Assembly (NCBI GenBank): GCA_045580305.1
Contig: JAZNNQ010000035.1
Span: 47,374 to 111,373 of the forward strand
DNA length: 64,000 nt
Source of the DNA: RGIG7332 sp045580305
GTDB taxonomy: Bacteria > Bacillota > Clostridia > Oscillospirales > JAAYXM01
Direction of reading: 5' to 3'
Shown: piece after piece, positions 1 to 7,938 of the stretch
How the letters are laid out: every line of letters begins with the position of its first letter
Numbering within the stretch: the first letter of the stretch is position 1
Position numbers and translations under genes: made by a program
Notes under the pieces: model-generated
What the model saw: only the letters and a program-made list of their open reading frames with translations
The model's database searches: none
Told to the model about the DNA's origin: nothing

Positions 1-705
1 GATTTTGATTATCTCATATACATCCATATCATCCTGACGGCAAATTTTTGCAAGCTCGTTTGCAAAAGCGATATTTACCGCGCGGAAGGTGTTCTCAACA
101 ACCTTGGTCATCTCAGCTGTGCGGATGTCGGTAACAACGATTTCACCTAAGCAGAATGAAGAATAAAGCTCTTTAATCTTCTCGCCAATTGCCTTATCGT
201 CAGCACCGATGGTACGGTTGTTGTGTAAGAGCTCGTACACCATATTGCCGGGAATAATACGCTCCGGCGCGTGTACAAGATTAATATCCTCGCCGATCTT
301 AAAGCCATTTTCCTCGATTACCGGGCGGACAAATTTATCAATTGTGCCCGGAGAAACCGTAGACTCAATAACAACGGTAGCGCCCTTGGGACAAACATCC
401 ATAACGCTCTTGACCGCACTCACCACATAGCACGCGTCGATCTTCTTGCTGAACGCATCATAGGGGGTGGGCACGGAAACGATATAAACATCGGTTACCT
501 GATAGTCATTGGTAAACTTAATGCCGCCCTTTAAGGCATCGGCAAAAAGCTCGTCCAGGCCATCCTCCTTAAAGGTGGTCTTGCCTGCATTAAGGGTAGC
601 AACAAGCTCCTTATTATAATCCGTTCCCACAACCTCAACGCCGTGTGATGCCAGCATAAGCGCCGTGGGAAGGCCGATATATCCTAAACCTATTACATTT
701 ACCAT
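1..705 (-). CDS. UDP-N-acetyl-D-mannosamine/UDP-glucose dehydrogenase family, partial (5' part of gene)
   Basis: The gene runs off the left edge, so only the first 235 codons are seen. They begin MVNVIGLGYIGLP, a Rossmann NAD-binding start, and continue with the family segments VPTPYDA and ESTVSPGT and a second part with VVENTFRAVNIAFANE, typical of the central helix of UDP-sugar 6-dehydrogenases. The pattern fits the WecC/UDP-ManNAc branch better than UDP-glucose dehydrogenase, but the catalytic cysteine lies outside the window, so the substrate is inferred. Such enzymes make uronic acid precursors for wall or capsule polysaccharide, which agrees with the glycan genes at 18.8-26 kb. ATG at 703-705 is preceded by GGAGAG and by a good promoter. 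Confidence 0.88.
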   Translation of the reverse strand, partial: MVNVIGLGYIGLPTALMLASHGVEVVGTDYNKELVATLNAGKTTFKEDGLDELFADALKGGIKFTNDYQVTDVYIVSVPTPYDAFSKKIDACYVVSAVKSVMDVCPKGATVVIESTVSPGTIDKFVRPVIEENGFKIGEDINLVHAPERIIPGNMVYELLHNNRTIGADDKAIGEKIKELYSSFCLGEIVVTDIRTAEMTKVVENTFRAVNIAFANELAKICRQDDMDVYEIIKI

Positions 706-742
706 CTTTATACGCTCTCCTTTTTAAGTTCGTACTTTAATT

Positions 743-771
743 ATAATAGCACAGTAAAATTTCATTGTCAA
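743..771 (-). promoter_or_regulatory. Sigma-A-type promoter for the UDP-sugar dehydrogenase
   Basis: Read on the minus strand, TTGACA (766-771) and TATTAT (743-748) are separated by 17 bp, placing the start about 30 nt before the ATG at 705. It is divergent from the promoter at 784-812. Confidence 0.75.
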
Positions 772-783
772 TTATTGCCGCTC

Positions 784-812
784 TTGACAGAATTCCCGCT
801 TGAAGGTATGAT
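784..812 (+). promoter_or_regulatory. Sigma-A-type promoter for the small protein at 844
   Basis: TTGACA (784-789) and TATGAT (807-812) are 17 bp apart. The predicted transcript would begin near 819, about 25 nt before the start codon. Confidence 0.75.
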
Positions 813-843
813 TATATCAATAAATTAAATGGAGGAAAAAACA

Positions 844-1050
844 ATGGATAACACACAGGTTACATTTTTAAACGACGAATTTGAAAATTCCGCGACCGGC
901 GAGAAGGTCGAGGGCATCACGGTTATTGTTGACGGTAAATTCCGTGATATTTTATACGATCTGCTCGAGAAAAACAGCGAAAAGTATTCTAATGTCACCG
1001 AAATCGTAAAGGACGCTATGGTAATCGGTCTTAAGGAAATGATGAACTAA
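844..1050 (+). CDS. Small conserved-looking protein of unknown function (68 aa)
   Basis: A 68-residue acidic protein that I do not recognise. The start is taken at ATG 844 because the GGAGG that overlaps an earlier ATG at 829 is its ribosome binding site. There is no signal peptide or membrane segment. The C-terminal half (NSEKYSNVTEIVKDAMVIGL) reads as two amphipathic helices, somewhat like a ribbon-helix-helix or small dimerisation unit, but this is only an impression. It has its own promoter directly upstream and the next promoter (1071) follows within 25 nt, so it is probably a single-gene transcript. The codon use matches its neighbours, which supports a real gene. Confidence 0.7.
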   Translation: MDNTQVTFLNDEFENSATGEKVEGITVIVDGKFRDILYDLLEKNSEKYSNVTEIVKDAMVIGLKEMMN

Positions 1051-1070
1051 AAAAATTGTCAAAAAAAGCC

Positions 1071-1099
1071 TTGACTTTACCGCTCTAAAGTGATAAAAT
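1071..1099 (+). promoter_or_regulatory. Promoter of the T-box transcript
   Basis: TTGACT (1071-1076) and TAAAAT (1094-1099) with exactly 17 bp between them, directly in front of the T-box leader. Confidence 0.8.
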
Positions 1100-1105
1100 G
1101 CAATC

Positions 1106-1387
1106 AGTAAATGCGTTTGAGCAGGAATGAGTAGGCTTGGCAAGCTCTTCAGAGAGCCGTCGGTTGGTGCAAGACGGTGTGCAACCCAAAACCGAATACC
1201 TCTTGCAAGCAGTACACCGAAAGAGTTTTCTTCAGTAGGCTGTACCGGGCGTTCCCGTTATAGAACCGGGGTGTTATTTGACACTCTCAAAGGCCGCACT
1301 TGTGAAAGCGCGGTAAATTGAGGTGGTACCACGGGTTTATACTCGTCCTCTGTATTCTTAACCGGAATACGGAGGGCGTTTTTTATT
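1106..1387 (+). promoter_or_regulatory. T-box riboswitch leader
   Basis: The hallmark T-box sequence AGGTGGTACCACG lies at 1321-1333 in the antiterminator, followed by a terminator. Stem I can be built: AGTA followed by GGCTTGG pairs with CCAAAACC followed by GAA at 1194-1196 (loop E-like S-turn), and below it GCAGGA pairs with TCTTGC. The specifier loop therefore contains TACC (1197-1200), which reads TAC (Tyr) or ACC (Thr) depending on the register; I cannot decide. The distal GGTGCAAG loop is at about 1156-1163. Binding of uncharged tRNA should prevent termination and switch on the transporter at 1423. Confidence 0.93.
1344..1386 (+). terminator. Regulated terminator of the T-box
   Basis: The arms CGTCCTC-GTATTC and GAATAC-GGAGG-GCG form a strong hairpin followed by TTTTTT. 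It competes with the antiterminator containing the T-box sequence. Confidence 0.9.
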
Positions 1388-1422
1388 CTCCGATATTCCA
1401 AAATTATAAGGAGGAAAAACTC

Positions 1423-2973
1423 ATGAATGACACACAACTTTACACGGTCGTAGCTCTTGCCATTTACGGAATAGTGATGGCGGCTATAGGATGCATCAGC
1501 TACGGCAAAGCCAAGTCCCTTGACGGATTTTTGCTTGGCGGCAGAAACATTGGTGCTTGGGCAACCGCTTTTGCATACGGCACTACATATTTCTCTGCCG
1601 TTGTATTTGTCGGCTATGCTGGACAGCACGGTTGGAACATCGGTGTGGGCGCTATCTGGATCGGTATCGGAAACGCCGTTCTCGGTTGTCTGCTCTCCTG
1701 GATTTTATTCGCTAACCGCACAAGAAAGATGACAAAGAAGCTTGATGCGAAAACTATGCCGGACTTTTTCCACAAGAGATACAATTCAAAGGGAATGAAG
1801 ATTTTCTCTGCTCTTATCATCTTCATTTTCCTCGTGCCCTACTCCGCTGCGGTTTATAAGGGCCTCGGTTCACTTTTCAATATGATTTTCCCCGGTGTTG
1901 AGACTTGGGTATGGATGCTGCTTATCGCAAGCCTTACCGCGGTTTACCTGGTTGCCGGCGGATATGTTGCTACCGCTTACACCGACCTCGTTCAGGGCGT
2001 TATTATGATTGTAGGCGTTCTGTTGCTTGTAGGTGCCGTTTTCAGTCACGAGGCCGTTGGTGGATTCTCCGATTTCTTAACGAATCTCAGAAACTTTACT
2101 TCACTCCCCGGTGATCCTAACCCAATAACAGGCGACCAGTTGACCAATATTTTTGGTGGCAGTTCATTTAAGTTCTTATGCTTTAACATTATGCTCACCA
2201 GCTTTGGTACCTGGGGTCTCCCCCAGATGGTAGGCAAGTTCTATGCAATTAAGGACACCGCGGCAATCAAGCGCGGAACTATCATCTCTACCATATTCTG
2301 CGTTATCATCGGTTGTGGCGCATACCTTATCGGTAGCACCTCCCGTCTTATCTTAGGCGGACAGCTTCCCGAAGGCGGTGTTGACTCGGTCATACCCACT
2401 CTTCTCAATGTTGTTTTAAGCAACGATGTATTCGGTATGATTCTTCTCGCAATCATCGTTATCCTTCTTCTCTCCGCTTCCATGTCCACACTGCAGTCGG
2501 TAGTTCTTACCTCTGCTTCTGCAGTTGCGGTAGATCTTATCCCCACAGTAAGCAAGAAGCCGGTTAAACCGAAACGCCAGGTTCTTCTTACCCGCGCATT
2601 CTGCCTTTTATTCGTTGCTTGCTCATTTATCTTCGCAACACAGAACATTCCGATTATCGTAAGCCTTATGTCCTTCTCCTGGGGTGTTGTTTCCGGCTGC
2701 TTTATCGGTCCGTACATCTGGGGTCTCTTCTCAAAGAAGATCACCAAAGCAGGTGCTTACGCCGGTATCCTTTCCGGTCTTCTCACCGTTGGTCTCTCGA
2801 CACTGGTTATCACACTTACTTCAAGCTTTGCCGATGCGGCTAAGTGTTCACCCGAGATGGGTGTTGCTGCAATGGCGGTATCCTTCGTTATCGTTCCTTT
2901 AGTAAGTGCATTTACCAAGGTTAAAGACAAAGAGCGCGTTGACGAAATCTTCGAGTGCTTAAAGGAAGAATAA
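1423..2973 (+). CDS. Sodium:solute symporter (SSS family)
   Basis: A 516-residue integral membrane protein with about 13 hydrophobic helices and the SSS-family look: an early GGRNIGAWATAF segment and the VAGGYVATAYTDLVQG segment that matches the family signature. It would import an organic solute, probably an amino acid, with sodium. The start is ATG 1423, which has AAGGAGG at 1408-1414; an upstream in-frame start at 1318 falls inside the T-box and is rejected. Control by the T-box means expression when one tRNA is uncharged, so the substrate is likely the amino acid cognate to that tRNA (Thr or Tyr by the specifier), although this is inference. A terminator follows directly. Confidence 0.92.
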   Translation: MNDTQLYTVVALAIYGIVMAAIGCISYGKAKSLDGFLLGGRNIGAWATAFAYGTTYFSAVVFVGYAGQHGWNIGVGAIWIGIGNAVLGCLLSWILFANRTRKMTKKLDAKTMPDFFHKRYNSKGMKIFSALIIFIFLVPYSAAVYKGLGSLFNMIFPGVETWVWMLLIASLTAVYLVAGGYVATAYTDLVQGVIMIVGVLLLVGAVFSHEAVGGFSDFLTNLRNFTSLPGDPNPITGDQLTNIFGGSSFKFLCFNIMLTSFGTWGLPQMVGKFYAIKDTAAIKRGTIISTIFCVIIGCGAYLIGSTSRLILGGQLPEGGVDSVIPTLLNVVLSNDVFGMILLAIIVILLLSASMSTLQSVVLTSASAVAVDLIPTVSKKPVKPKRQVLLTRAFCLLFVACSFIFATQNIPIIVSLMSFSWGVVSGCFIGPYIWGLFSKKITKAGAYAGILSGLLTVGLSTLVITLTSSFADAAKCSPEMGVAAMAVSFVIVPLVSAFTKVKDKERVDEIFECLKEE

Positions 2974-2982
2974 AACAAATAA

Positions 2983-3018
2983 AAAAACGGATGTGGCAAT
3001 TGCCACAGCCGTCTTTTT
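2983..3018. terminator. Bidirectional terminator between symporter and transketolase
   Basis: ACGG-TGTGGCA pairs with TGCCACA-CCGT, with an A-run on the left and TTTTT on the right, so it can end both convergent genes. Confidence 0.85.
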
Positions 3019-3037
3019 ATTTACTCAATGAAAGTGA

Positions 3038-5020
3038 TTACTTAACTAATGCCTTTGCCTTTGCAACTACATTCTCTACTGTGAAGCCGAACTTCTTGAA
3101 GAGAAGGCCTGCAGGAGCGGAAGCACCAAAGTGGTCGATGGAGATGATGTCGCCGTCTAAGCCTACATACTTGTCCCAACCGAAGGAGGATGCTGCCTCA
3201 ATTGCAAGACGAGCACGAACACTCTTCGGAAGAACGCTCTCCTTATACTCAGCACTCTGCATCTCGAAGAGTGACATGGAGGGCATACTTACAACTCTTG
3301 CATCAATGCCGTCCTTTGCAAGCTCAGCGTGAGCGTTGTATGCAAGTTCAACCTCACTACCGGAAGCGATAAGGATGATGTCAGGAGTTTTCTTCTTGGA
3401 ATCGAGGAGAACATATGCACCCTTAAGAGCTTCCTTACTGCTCTCCTTATACTGGGGCAGGTTCTGGCGGGTAAGAGCAAGACCTACCGGGTGACTACCG
3501 TTGGTAACAGCATAGTACCAAGCAGCAGCGGTCTCTGTACCGTCAGCCGGACGGAAGTCAACAAAACCGGGGATAGAGCGCATAGCAGCGAGCTGCTCAA
3601 TGGGCTGATGGGTAGGACCATCTTCACCAACACCGATACTGTCGTGAGTTAAGATGTATGCAACCGGCTGGTTCATAAGAGCGGAAAGACGCATTGCCGG
3701 CTTCTCGTAGTCGGAGAACACAAAGAATGTAGCGTTATAAGCCTTGAGGCCTCCGTGAACGGAAATAGCGTTACAGATAGCGCCCATTGCATGCTCACGA
3801 ACACCGAAGTGTAAGTTATTGCCTGCATAGTTATCCTTGGAGAAGTCGCCCATACCGTTCATATAGCTCTTATTGGAGGGTGCAAGGTCAGCAGAGCCAC
3901 CGAATAGGTTGGGAACGAATTTTGCAAGGCGGTTAAGAACTTCACCGGAGGTAGCGCGGGTTGCCATGGGCTTATCTTCAAATGCCCAGAACTCATCAGA
4001 GTCAAGCTTTGCCATATCAACCTTACCGCTAAACCAAGCATCCCACTCCTTAGCAAGGTCGGGATATGCCTTAGCGTACTCAGCGAATGCCTTGTCCCAA
4101 GCGTCAACATTTGCATCAAGTTCAGCTATCTTTGCCTTCATAAAGTCGGAAACTTCAGCGGAAACAAAGAACTCATCAGCAGGCATGCCGAGATTTTTCT
4201 TTAAATCAACGATGTTGTCAGCACCTAAAGGCTCACCGTGTGAGGAAGCCTTGCCTGCCTTAGCAGAGCCGTAGCCGATAACAGTAGTAATCTTAATAAT
4301 GGAAGGACGGGTAGTATCTGCCTTAGCAGCATCAATTGCAGCGTTAATTGCATCTAAGTCATTACCGTCTGCAACCTCAAGGGTCTGCCATCCGTAAGCA
4401 GCAAAGCGAGCGTTAACATCCTCGGTAAATGCGATGTCGGTATTACCCTCGATGGTGATGGAGTTGGAATCGTATAAAACGATGAGCTTACCAAGACCTA
4501 AAGTGCCGGCTAAAGAAGCTGCCTCAGCGGAAACACCTTCCATAAGACATCCGTCACCGCAGAGTACATATGTAAAGTGGTCAACGACATTGTGACCCTC
4601 GCGGTTGAATTTTGCAGCGAGATGTGCCTCTGCCATAGCAAAGCCAACACCGTTTGCAATACCCTGACCTAAAGGACCGGTTGTAATTTCAACACCCTTG
4701 GTATGGCCAAACTCGGGATGACCCGGGGTAAGGCTGTCAAGCTGACGGAAGCTCTTGAGATCATCCATAGAGACGCCGTAGCCGAAAAGGTGGAATAAGC
4801 TGTAGATAAGTGCGGAACCATGACCTGCGGATAAAATAAAGCGGTCGCGGTTAGCCCAGTTTAAGTTTTTCGGGCTGTGCTTCATCTGATTTGCCCAGAT
4901 TGCATAAGCAATGGGAGCAGCACCGAGGGGAAGACCCGGATGACCGGAATTAGCCTTCTGAACGGTCTCAGCTGAAAGCACACGAATAGTATTTACTACA
5001 TTGGTTTCGATTTTATTCAT
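3038..5020 (-). CDS. tkt: Transketolase
   Basis: A full-length (660 aa) transketolase, moving two-carbon ketol units between sugar phosphates in the non-oxidative pentose phosphate pathway with thiamine diphosphate. Seen in order: N-terminal domain with GHPGLPLG and the TPP/Mg motif GDGCLMEGVSAEAASLAG (about residues 155-175), the pyrimidine domain with GVREHAMG and HDSIGVGEDGPTHQP, and the C-terminal domain with SGSEVELA. All are canonical. ATG 5020 is preceded by GAGGTG. In organisms lacking an oxidative branch it supplies ribose and erythrose phosphates. It appears monocistronic, with its own promoter and a shared terminator. Confidence 0.97.
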   Translation of the reverse strand: MNKIETNVVNTIRVLSAETVQKANSGHPGLPLGAAPIAYAIWANQMKHSPKNLNWANRDRFILSAGHGSALIYSLFHLFGYGVSMDDLKSFRQLDSLTPGHPEFGHTKGVEITTGPLGQGIANGVGFAMAEAHLAAKFNREGHNVVDHFTYVLCGDGCLMEGVSAEAASLAGTLGLGKLIVLYDSNSITIEGNTDIAFTEDVNARFAAYGWQTLEVADGNDLDAINAAIDAAKADTTRPSIIKITTVIGYGSAKAGKASSHGEPLGADNIVDLKKNLGMPADEFFVSAEVSDFMKAKIAELDANVDAWDKAFAEYAKAYPDLAKEWDAWFSGKVDMAKLDSDEFWAFEDKPMATRATSGEVLNRLAKFVPNLFGGSADLAPSNKSYMNGMGDFSKDNYAGNNLHFGVREHAMGAICNAISVHGGLKAYNATFFVFSDYEKPAMRLSALMNQPVAYILTHDSIGVGEDGPTHQPIEQLAAMRSIPGFVDFRPADGTETAAAWYYAVTNGSHPVGLALTRQNLPQYKESSKEALKGAYVLLDSKKKTPDIILIASGSEVELAYNAHAELAKDGIDARVVSMPSMSLFEMQSAEYKESVLPKSVRARLAIEAASSFGWDKYVGLDGDIISIDHFGASAPAGLLFKKFGFTVENVVAKAKALVK

Positions 5021-5054
5021 GTTTTTTCACCTCGTAAAAAATATACTTGAGTAC

Positions 5055-5083
5055 ATTATACACTATATTTTCTCATTTGTATA
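5055..5083 (-). promoter_or_regulatory. Probable promoter of tkt
   Basis: A perfect TATAAT on the minus strand (5055-5060) with a weak TATACA 17 bp upstream, about 35 nt before the tkt start. Confidence 0.55.
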
Positions 5084-5120
5084 ATATTTTTTTAATTTTT
5101 TTGAAAAAATAAAAAAGTTC

Positions 5121-5149
5121 TTTACTTTTTTGCAAACCTGTGTTACAAT
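5121..5149 (+). promoter_or_regulatory. Promoter of the rpsO-pnp region
   Basis: TTTACT (5121-5126) and TACAAT (5144-5149) with 17 bp spacing, giving a roughly 125-nt leader before rpsO. Confidence 0.75.
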
Positions 5150-5155
5150 ACCTAG

Positions 5156-5265
5156 GCGTGGGTTTGCGCCCATAGCGTGTCCCTGTTCTATGTTTGGGGA
5201 TAAAGCCTTGTTAAATCCAGGTTTTTCACCCACCCCATACGCAGATTAGCGGATAAAAATCTATA
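5156..5265 (+). promoter_or_regulatory. Structured 5' leader of rpsO (possible S15 autoregulatory RNA)
   Basis: GTGGGT (5158-5163) can pair with ACCCAC (5228-5233), closing a multi-helix domain. Inside, two mutually exclusive pairings are visible: CATAG (5171-5175) with CTATG (5188-5192), or TCCC with GGGGA at about 5195-5200. Ribosomal protein S15 is known to regulate its own mRNA through different leader folds in several phyla; that this leader does so is inference. Confidence 0.5.
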
Positions 5266-5282
5266 GAAAGGTGAAGTGCATC

Positions 5283-5549
5283 ATGATTTTAAAAGAGCAG
5301 AAGACCGCGGTTATCGAAGCTAACCGCACTCATCCGACCGATACCGGTTCGCCTGAGGTTCAGATCGCAATTTTAACCGAGCGCATTGCTCAGCTCACCG
5401 AGCATCTCAAGGTACACCACAAGGATAACCATTCCCGTCGTGGACTCCTGCAGATGGTTGGTAAGCGCCGTAATCTTTTAAACTACCTTGCAAAGAAAGA
5501 TATCGAGCGCTATCGTGCAATCGTTGCAAAGTTAGGTCTGAGAAAGTAA
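5283..5549 (+). CDS. rpsO: 30S ribosomal protein S15
   Basis: An 88-residue S15, the usual length. It binds 16S rRNA in the platform of the small subunit. The family sequence is clear: TGSPEVQIAILTERI near the start, then HHKDNHSRRGLL and LVGKRR-type segment (MVGKRRNLLNYL). ATG 5283 fits the family start; a GTG at 5271 would overlap the AAAGGTG ribosome binding site and is rejected. It lies in the standard rpsO-pnp order, behind a strong promoter and a structured leader. Confidence 0.98.
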   Translation: MILKEQKTAVIEANRTHPTDTGSPEVQIAILTERIAQLTEHLKVHHKDNHSRRGLLQMVGKRRNLLNYLAKKDIERYRAIVAKLGLRK

Positions 5550-5558
5550 TGACTGTGG

Positions 5559-5588
5559 GGGTAAGATACAGGCACCTGTATCTTACCC
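5559..5588 (+). terminator. Stem-loop after rpsO (terminator or processing barrier)
   Basis: A 14-bp perfect stem (GGGTAAGATACAGG with CTGTATCTTACCC) begins 10 nt after the rpsO stop. The T-tract is broken (TTCTATTGT), so it may be a partial terminator or an mRNA 3'-end stabiliser. Confidence 0.65.
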
Positions 5589-5595
5589 TTCTATT

Positions 5596-5694
5596 GTCTG
5601 AGTGAATTTCGCGTGGTATTTGTTTAGCAGTTGAATTTGTTCCCGACACCTCGGGTGTAAATTCAAATGCTAAACTTACGCTCTTCACTCAGAC
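5596..5694 (+). other. Long near-perfect hairpin between rpsO and pnp
   Basis: The 99-nt segment folds on itself almost completely: GTCTGAGTGAA pairs with TTCACTCAGAC at the base (11 bp), followed by TTTAGCA/TGCTAAA, TTGAATTT/AAATTCAA and the apical CCCGA/TCGGG. It ends 25 nt before the pnp start. Its position matches the RNase III-cleaved hairpin of the Escherichia coli pnp leader. Confidence 0.8.
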
Positions 5695-5718
5695 GAAAAT
5701 TTGAAAGGAGAGTTTAAA

Positions 5719-7842
5719 ATGATCAAGAAGATGGAATTTAATAAGTTCCGCACATTTGAAACCGAGTATGCAGGCCGCAAACTCGTAGTTGAGACCGGCA
5801 AAATGGCAGGTCTTGCTAACGGTTCCTGCCTTCTTCGTTATGGCGAGACCGTTGTTTTAGTTACCGCAACAGCTAGTGAGAAGCCCCGCGCAGGCATTGA
5901 CTTCTTCCCCTTATCAGTTGATTTCGAGGAGCGTCTTTATGCAGTAGGTCGTATCCCGGGCAGCTTTATGCGCCGTGAGGGTCGTCCCAGCGAGCGTGCA
6001 ATTCTTGCATCCCGCCTTATCGACCGTCCTACACGCCCGCTCTTCCCCTCTGATATGAGAAACGATGTTGCAATCGCTGCAACCGTTTTATCCGTTGATA
6101 ACGAGTGCTTACCCGAGATCATCGCTATGATCGGTACCTCAATCGCAATCTCCATCTCCGATATTCCGTGGGGTGGCCCGGTTGGCGGCATCAACATCGG
6201 CTATGTAGACGGTCAGTTCGTTATGAATCCGGGCTCCGCTGATCGTGCTAAGAGCAGTCTTAACTTAACCGTTGCAGGTACTGCTGAGAAGGTTGTTATG
6301 ATCGAAGCAGGCGCTGACCAGATCCCCGATGACACCATGTACGACGCAATTATGTTCGCACACGAGGAGATCAAGAAGTTAGTTGCTTTCATTTCCGAAA
6401 TCAAGGCTGAAATCGGTCTTCCCAAGTTTGAGTATGCAAAGGCTGCATTTGACTATGACCTCTTTGAGGATGTTAAGGCTTATGCAACCGACAAGGTTCG
6501 TTACTGTATGGATACCGATGACAAGCTCGTTCGTGACGAGCGTCTCCGTGTTCTTTCCGAAGAGCTCACCGAGCAGTTTATCGAAAAGTACCCCGAGATG
6601 GAGACCTATCTTGGCGAGTGTCTTTACAAGATTCAGAAGATGGTTGTTCGTGAGTGGTTACTCCAGGGCAAGCGTGTAGACGGCCGTTCACTTGATGAGA
6701 TCCGTCCCCTTGCTGCTGAGGTTTCAGTTCTCCCCAGAACTCACGGTTCCGGTATGTTTACCCGCGGTCAGACCCAGGTACTCACCACCGCTACTCTCGG
6801 TACTCTTGCTGATAATCAGCTTCTCGACACAATTTATGAGGAGGAGACCAAGCGTTACCTCCACCACTATAACTTCCCGTCCTACTCTGTAGGCGAAGCT
6901 CGTCCCAGCCGCGGCCCCGGCCGTCGTGAAATCGGTCACGGTGCTCTTGCTGAGCGCGCACTGGAGCCGGTTATTCCCTCTGCTGAAGAGTTCCCCTACT
7001 CCATCCGTCTTGTTTCTGAGGTATTAAGCTCCAACGGCTCTACCTCTCAGGGTTCTATCTGCGGTTCCACCCTCGCTCTTATGGATGCAGGCGTTCCGAT
7101 CAAGGCTCCTATTGCAGGTATCTCCTGCGGTCTTGTTACCAAGGATGACCAGTGGCTCACCTTTATCGACATCCAGGGCGTTGAGGACTTCTACGGCGAT
7201 ATGGACTTCAAGGTTGCAGGTAGTAAGGCTGGTATCACCGCTATCCAGATGGACCTTAAGGTTGACGGCTTAACTCCCGAGATTATCCGTTCTGCACTTA
7301 CCATCACCCGCGATGCTCGTTACCAGATCTTAGATGAGATTATGCTTCCCTGCATCGCTGAGCCGAGAGCACAGCTTTCCAAGTACGCTCCCAAGATGCT
7401 CCACATGACCATCGATCCGGACAAGATCCGCGATGTTATCGGTAAGGGCGGCAGCGTTATCCAGAAGATCTGTGCTGACACCGGCGCTAAGGTTGACATT
7501 GAGGATGACGGTAATGTTTACATCTCCGGTATTGAGCAGGAAGCTTGCGAGCGCGCAATGGCAATCATCAAGACCATTGTAAGCGATCCCGAGGTTGGCG
7601 CTCTCTACTATGGTAAGGTAGTTCGTCTTATGACCTTCGGTGCATTCGTTGAAATCGCACCCGGTAAGGACGGCTTGGTGCACATCTCCAAGCTTGAAAA
7701 CCGCCGTGTTGAAAAGGTTGAGGATGTACTCAATGTTGGCGATATGACCTGGGTTAAGGTCACCGAGATCGACGACAAGGGTCGCATCAACCTCTCCCGT
7801 AAGGATGCCTACAACGAAATGGCAGAAAACGAGGACAAGTAA
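5719..7842 (+). CDS. pnp: Polyribonucleotide nucleotidyltransferase (PNPase)
   Basis: A complete 707-residue PNPase, a phosphorolytic 3'-5' exoribonuclease and part of the RNA degradosome. It has two RNase PH-like halves; the second carries the active GSGMFTRGQTQVL and GPGRREIGHGALAERAL segments. These are followed by a KH domain (IRDVIGKGGSVIQKI) and a C-terminal S1 domain (VRLMTFGAFVEIAPGKDGLVHISKL region). ATG 5719 is chosen because AAAGGAG stands at 5704-5710; a TTG at 5701 is part of that region. The gene follows rpsO and the long hairpin and ends at a strong terminator. Autoregulation through the hairpin is likely by analogy. Confidence 0.97.
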   Translation: MIKKMEFNKFRTFETEYAGRKLVVETGKMAGLANGSCLLRYGETVVLVTATASEKPRAGIDFFPLSVDFEERLYAVGRIPGSFMRREGRPSERAILASRLIDRPTRPLFPSDMRNDVAIAATVLSVDNECLPEIIAMIGTSIAISISDIPWGGPVGGINIGYVDGQFVMNPGSADRAKSSLNLTVAGTAEKVVMIEAGADQIPDDTMYDAIMFAHEEIKKLVAFISEIKAEIGLPKFEYAKAAFDYDLFEDVKAYATDKVRYCMDTDDKLVRDERLRVLSEELTEQFIEKYPEMETYLGECLYKIQKMVVREWLLQGKRVDGRSLDEIRPLAAEVSVLPRTHGSGMFTRGQTQVLTTATLGTLADNQLLDTIYEEETKRYLHHYNFPSYSVGEARPSRGPGRREIGHGALAERALEPVIPSAEEFPYSIRLVSEVLSSNGSTSQGSICGSTLALMDAGVPIKAPIAGISCGLVTKDDQWLTFIDIQGVEDFYGDMDFKVAGSKAGITAIQMDLKVDGLTPEIIRSALTITRDARYQILDEIMLPCIAEPRAQLSKYAPKMLHMTIDPDKIRDVIGKGGSVIQKICADTGAKVDIEDDGNVYISGIEQEACERAMAIIKTIVSDPEVGALYYGKVVRLMTFGAFVEIAPGKDGLVHISKLENRRVEKVEDVLNVGDMTWVKVTEIDDKGRINLSRKDAYNEMAENEDK

Positions 7843-7856
7843 ATAAAACCTTTAAA

Positions 7857-7886
7857 AGCCGAGGGCAAATGCCCTCGGCTTTTTTT
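7857..7886 (+). terminator. Terminator of pnp
   Basis: GCCGAGGGC and GCCCTCGGC form a stem with an AAAT loop, followed by TTTTTTT. Confidence 0.95.
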
Positions 7887-7938
7887 ATGTAATTTTCGCA
7901 AAATAAACTGAATAAATTAACTTAAAGGGGGGATTTAT

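Noticed and set aside
1127..1321. Open frame inside the T-box leader
   Set aside because: The RNA structure explains the sequence; no ribosome binding site.
2241..2747. 168-codon frame opposite the symporter
   Set aside because: Antisense shadow with no ribosome binding site.
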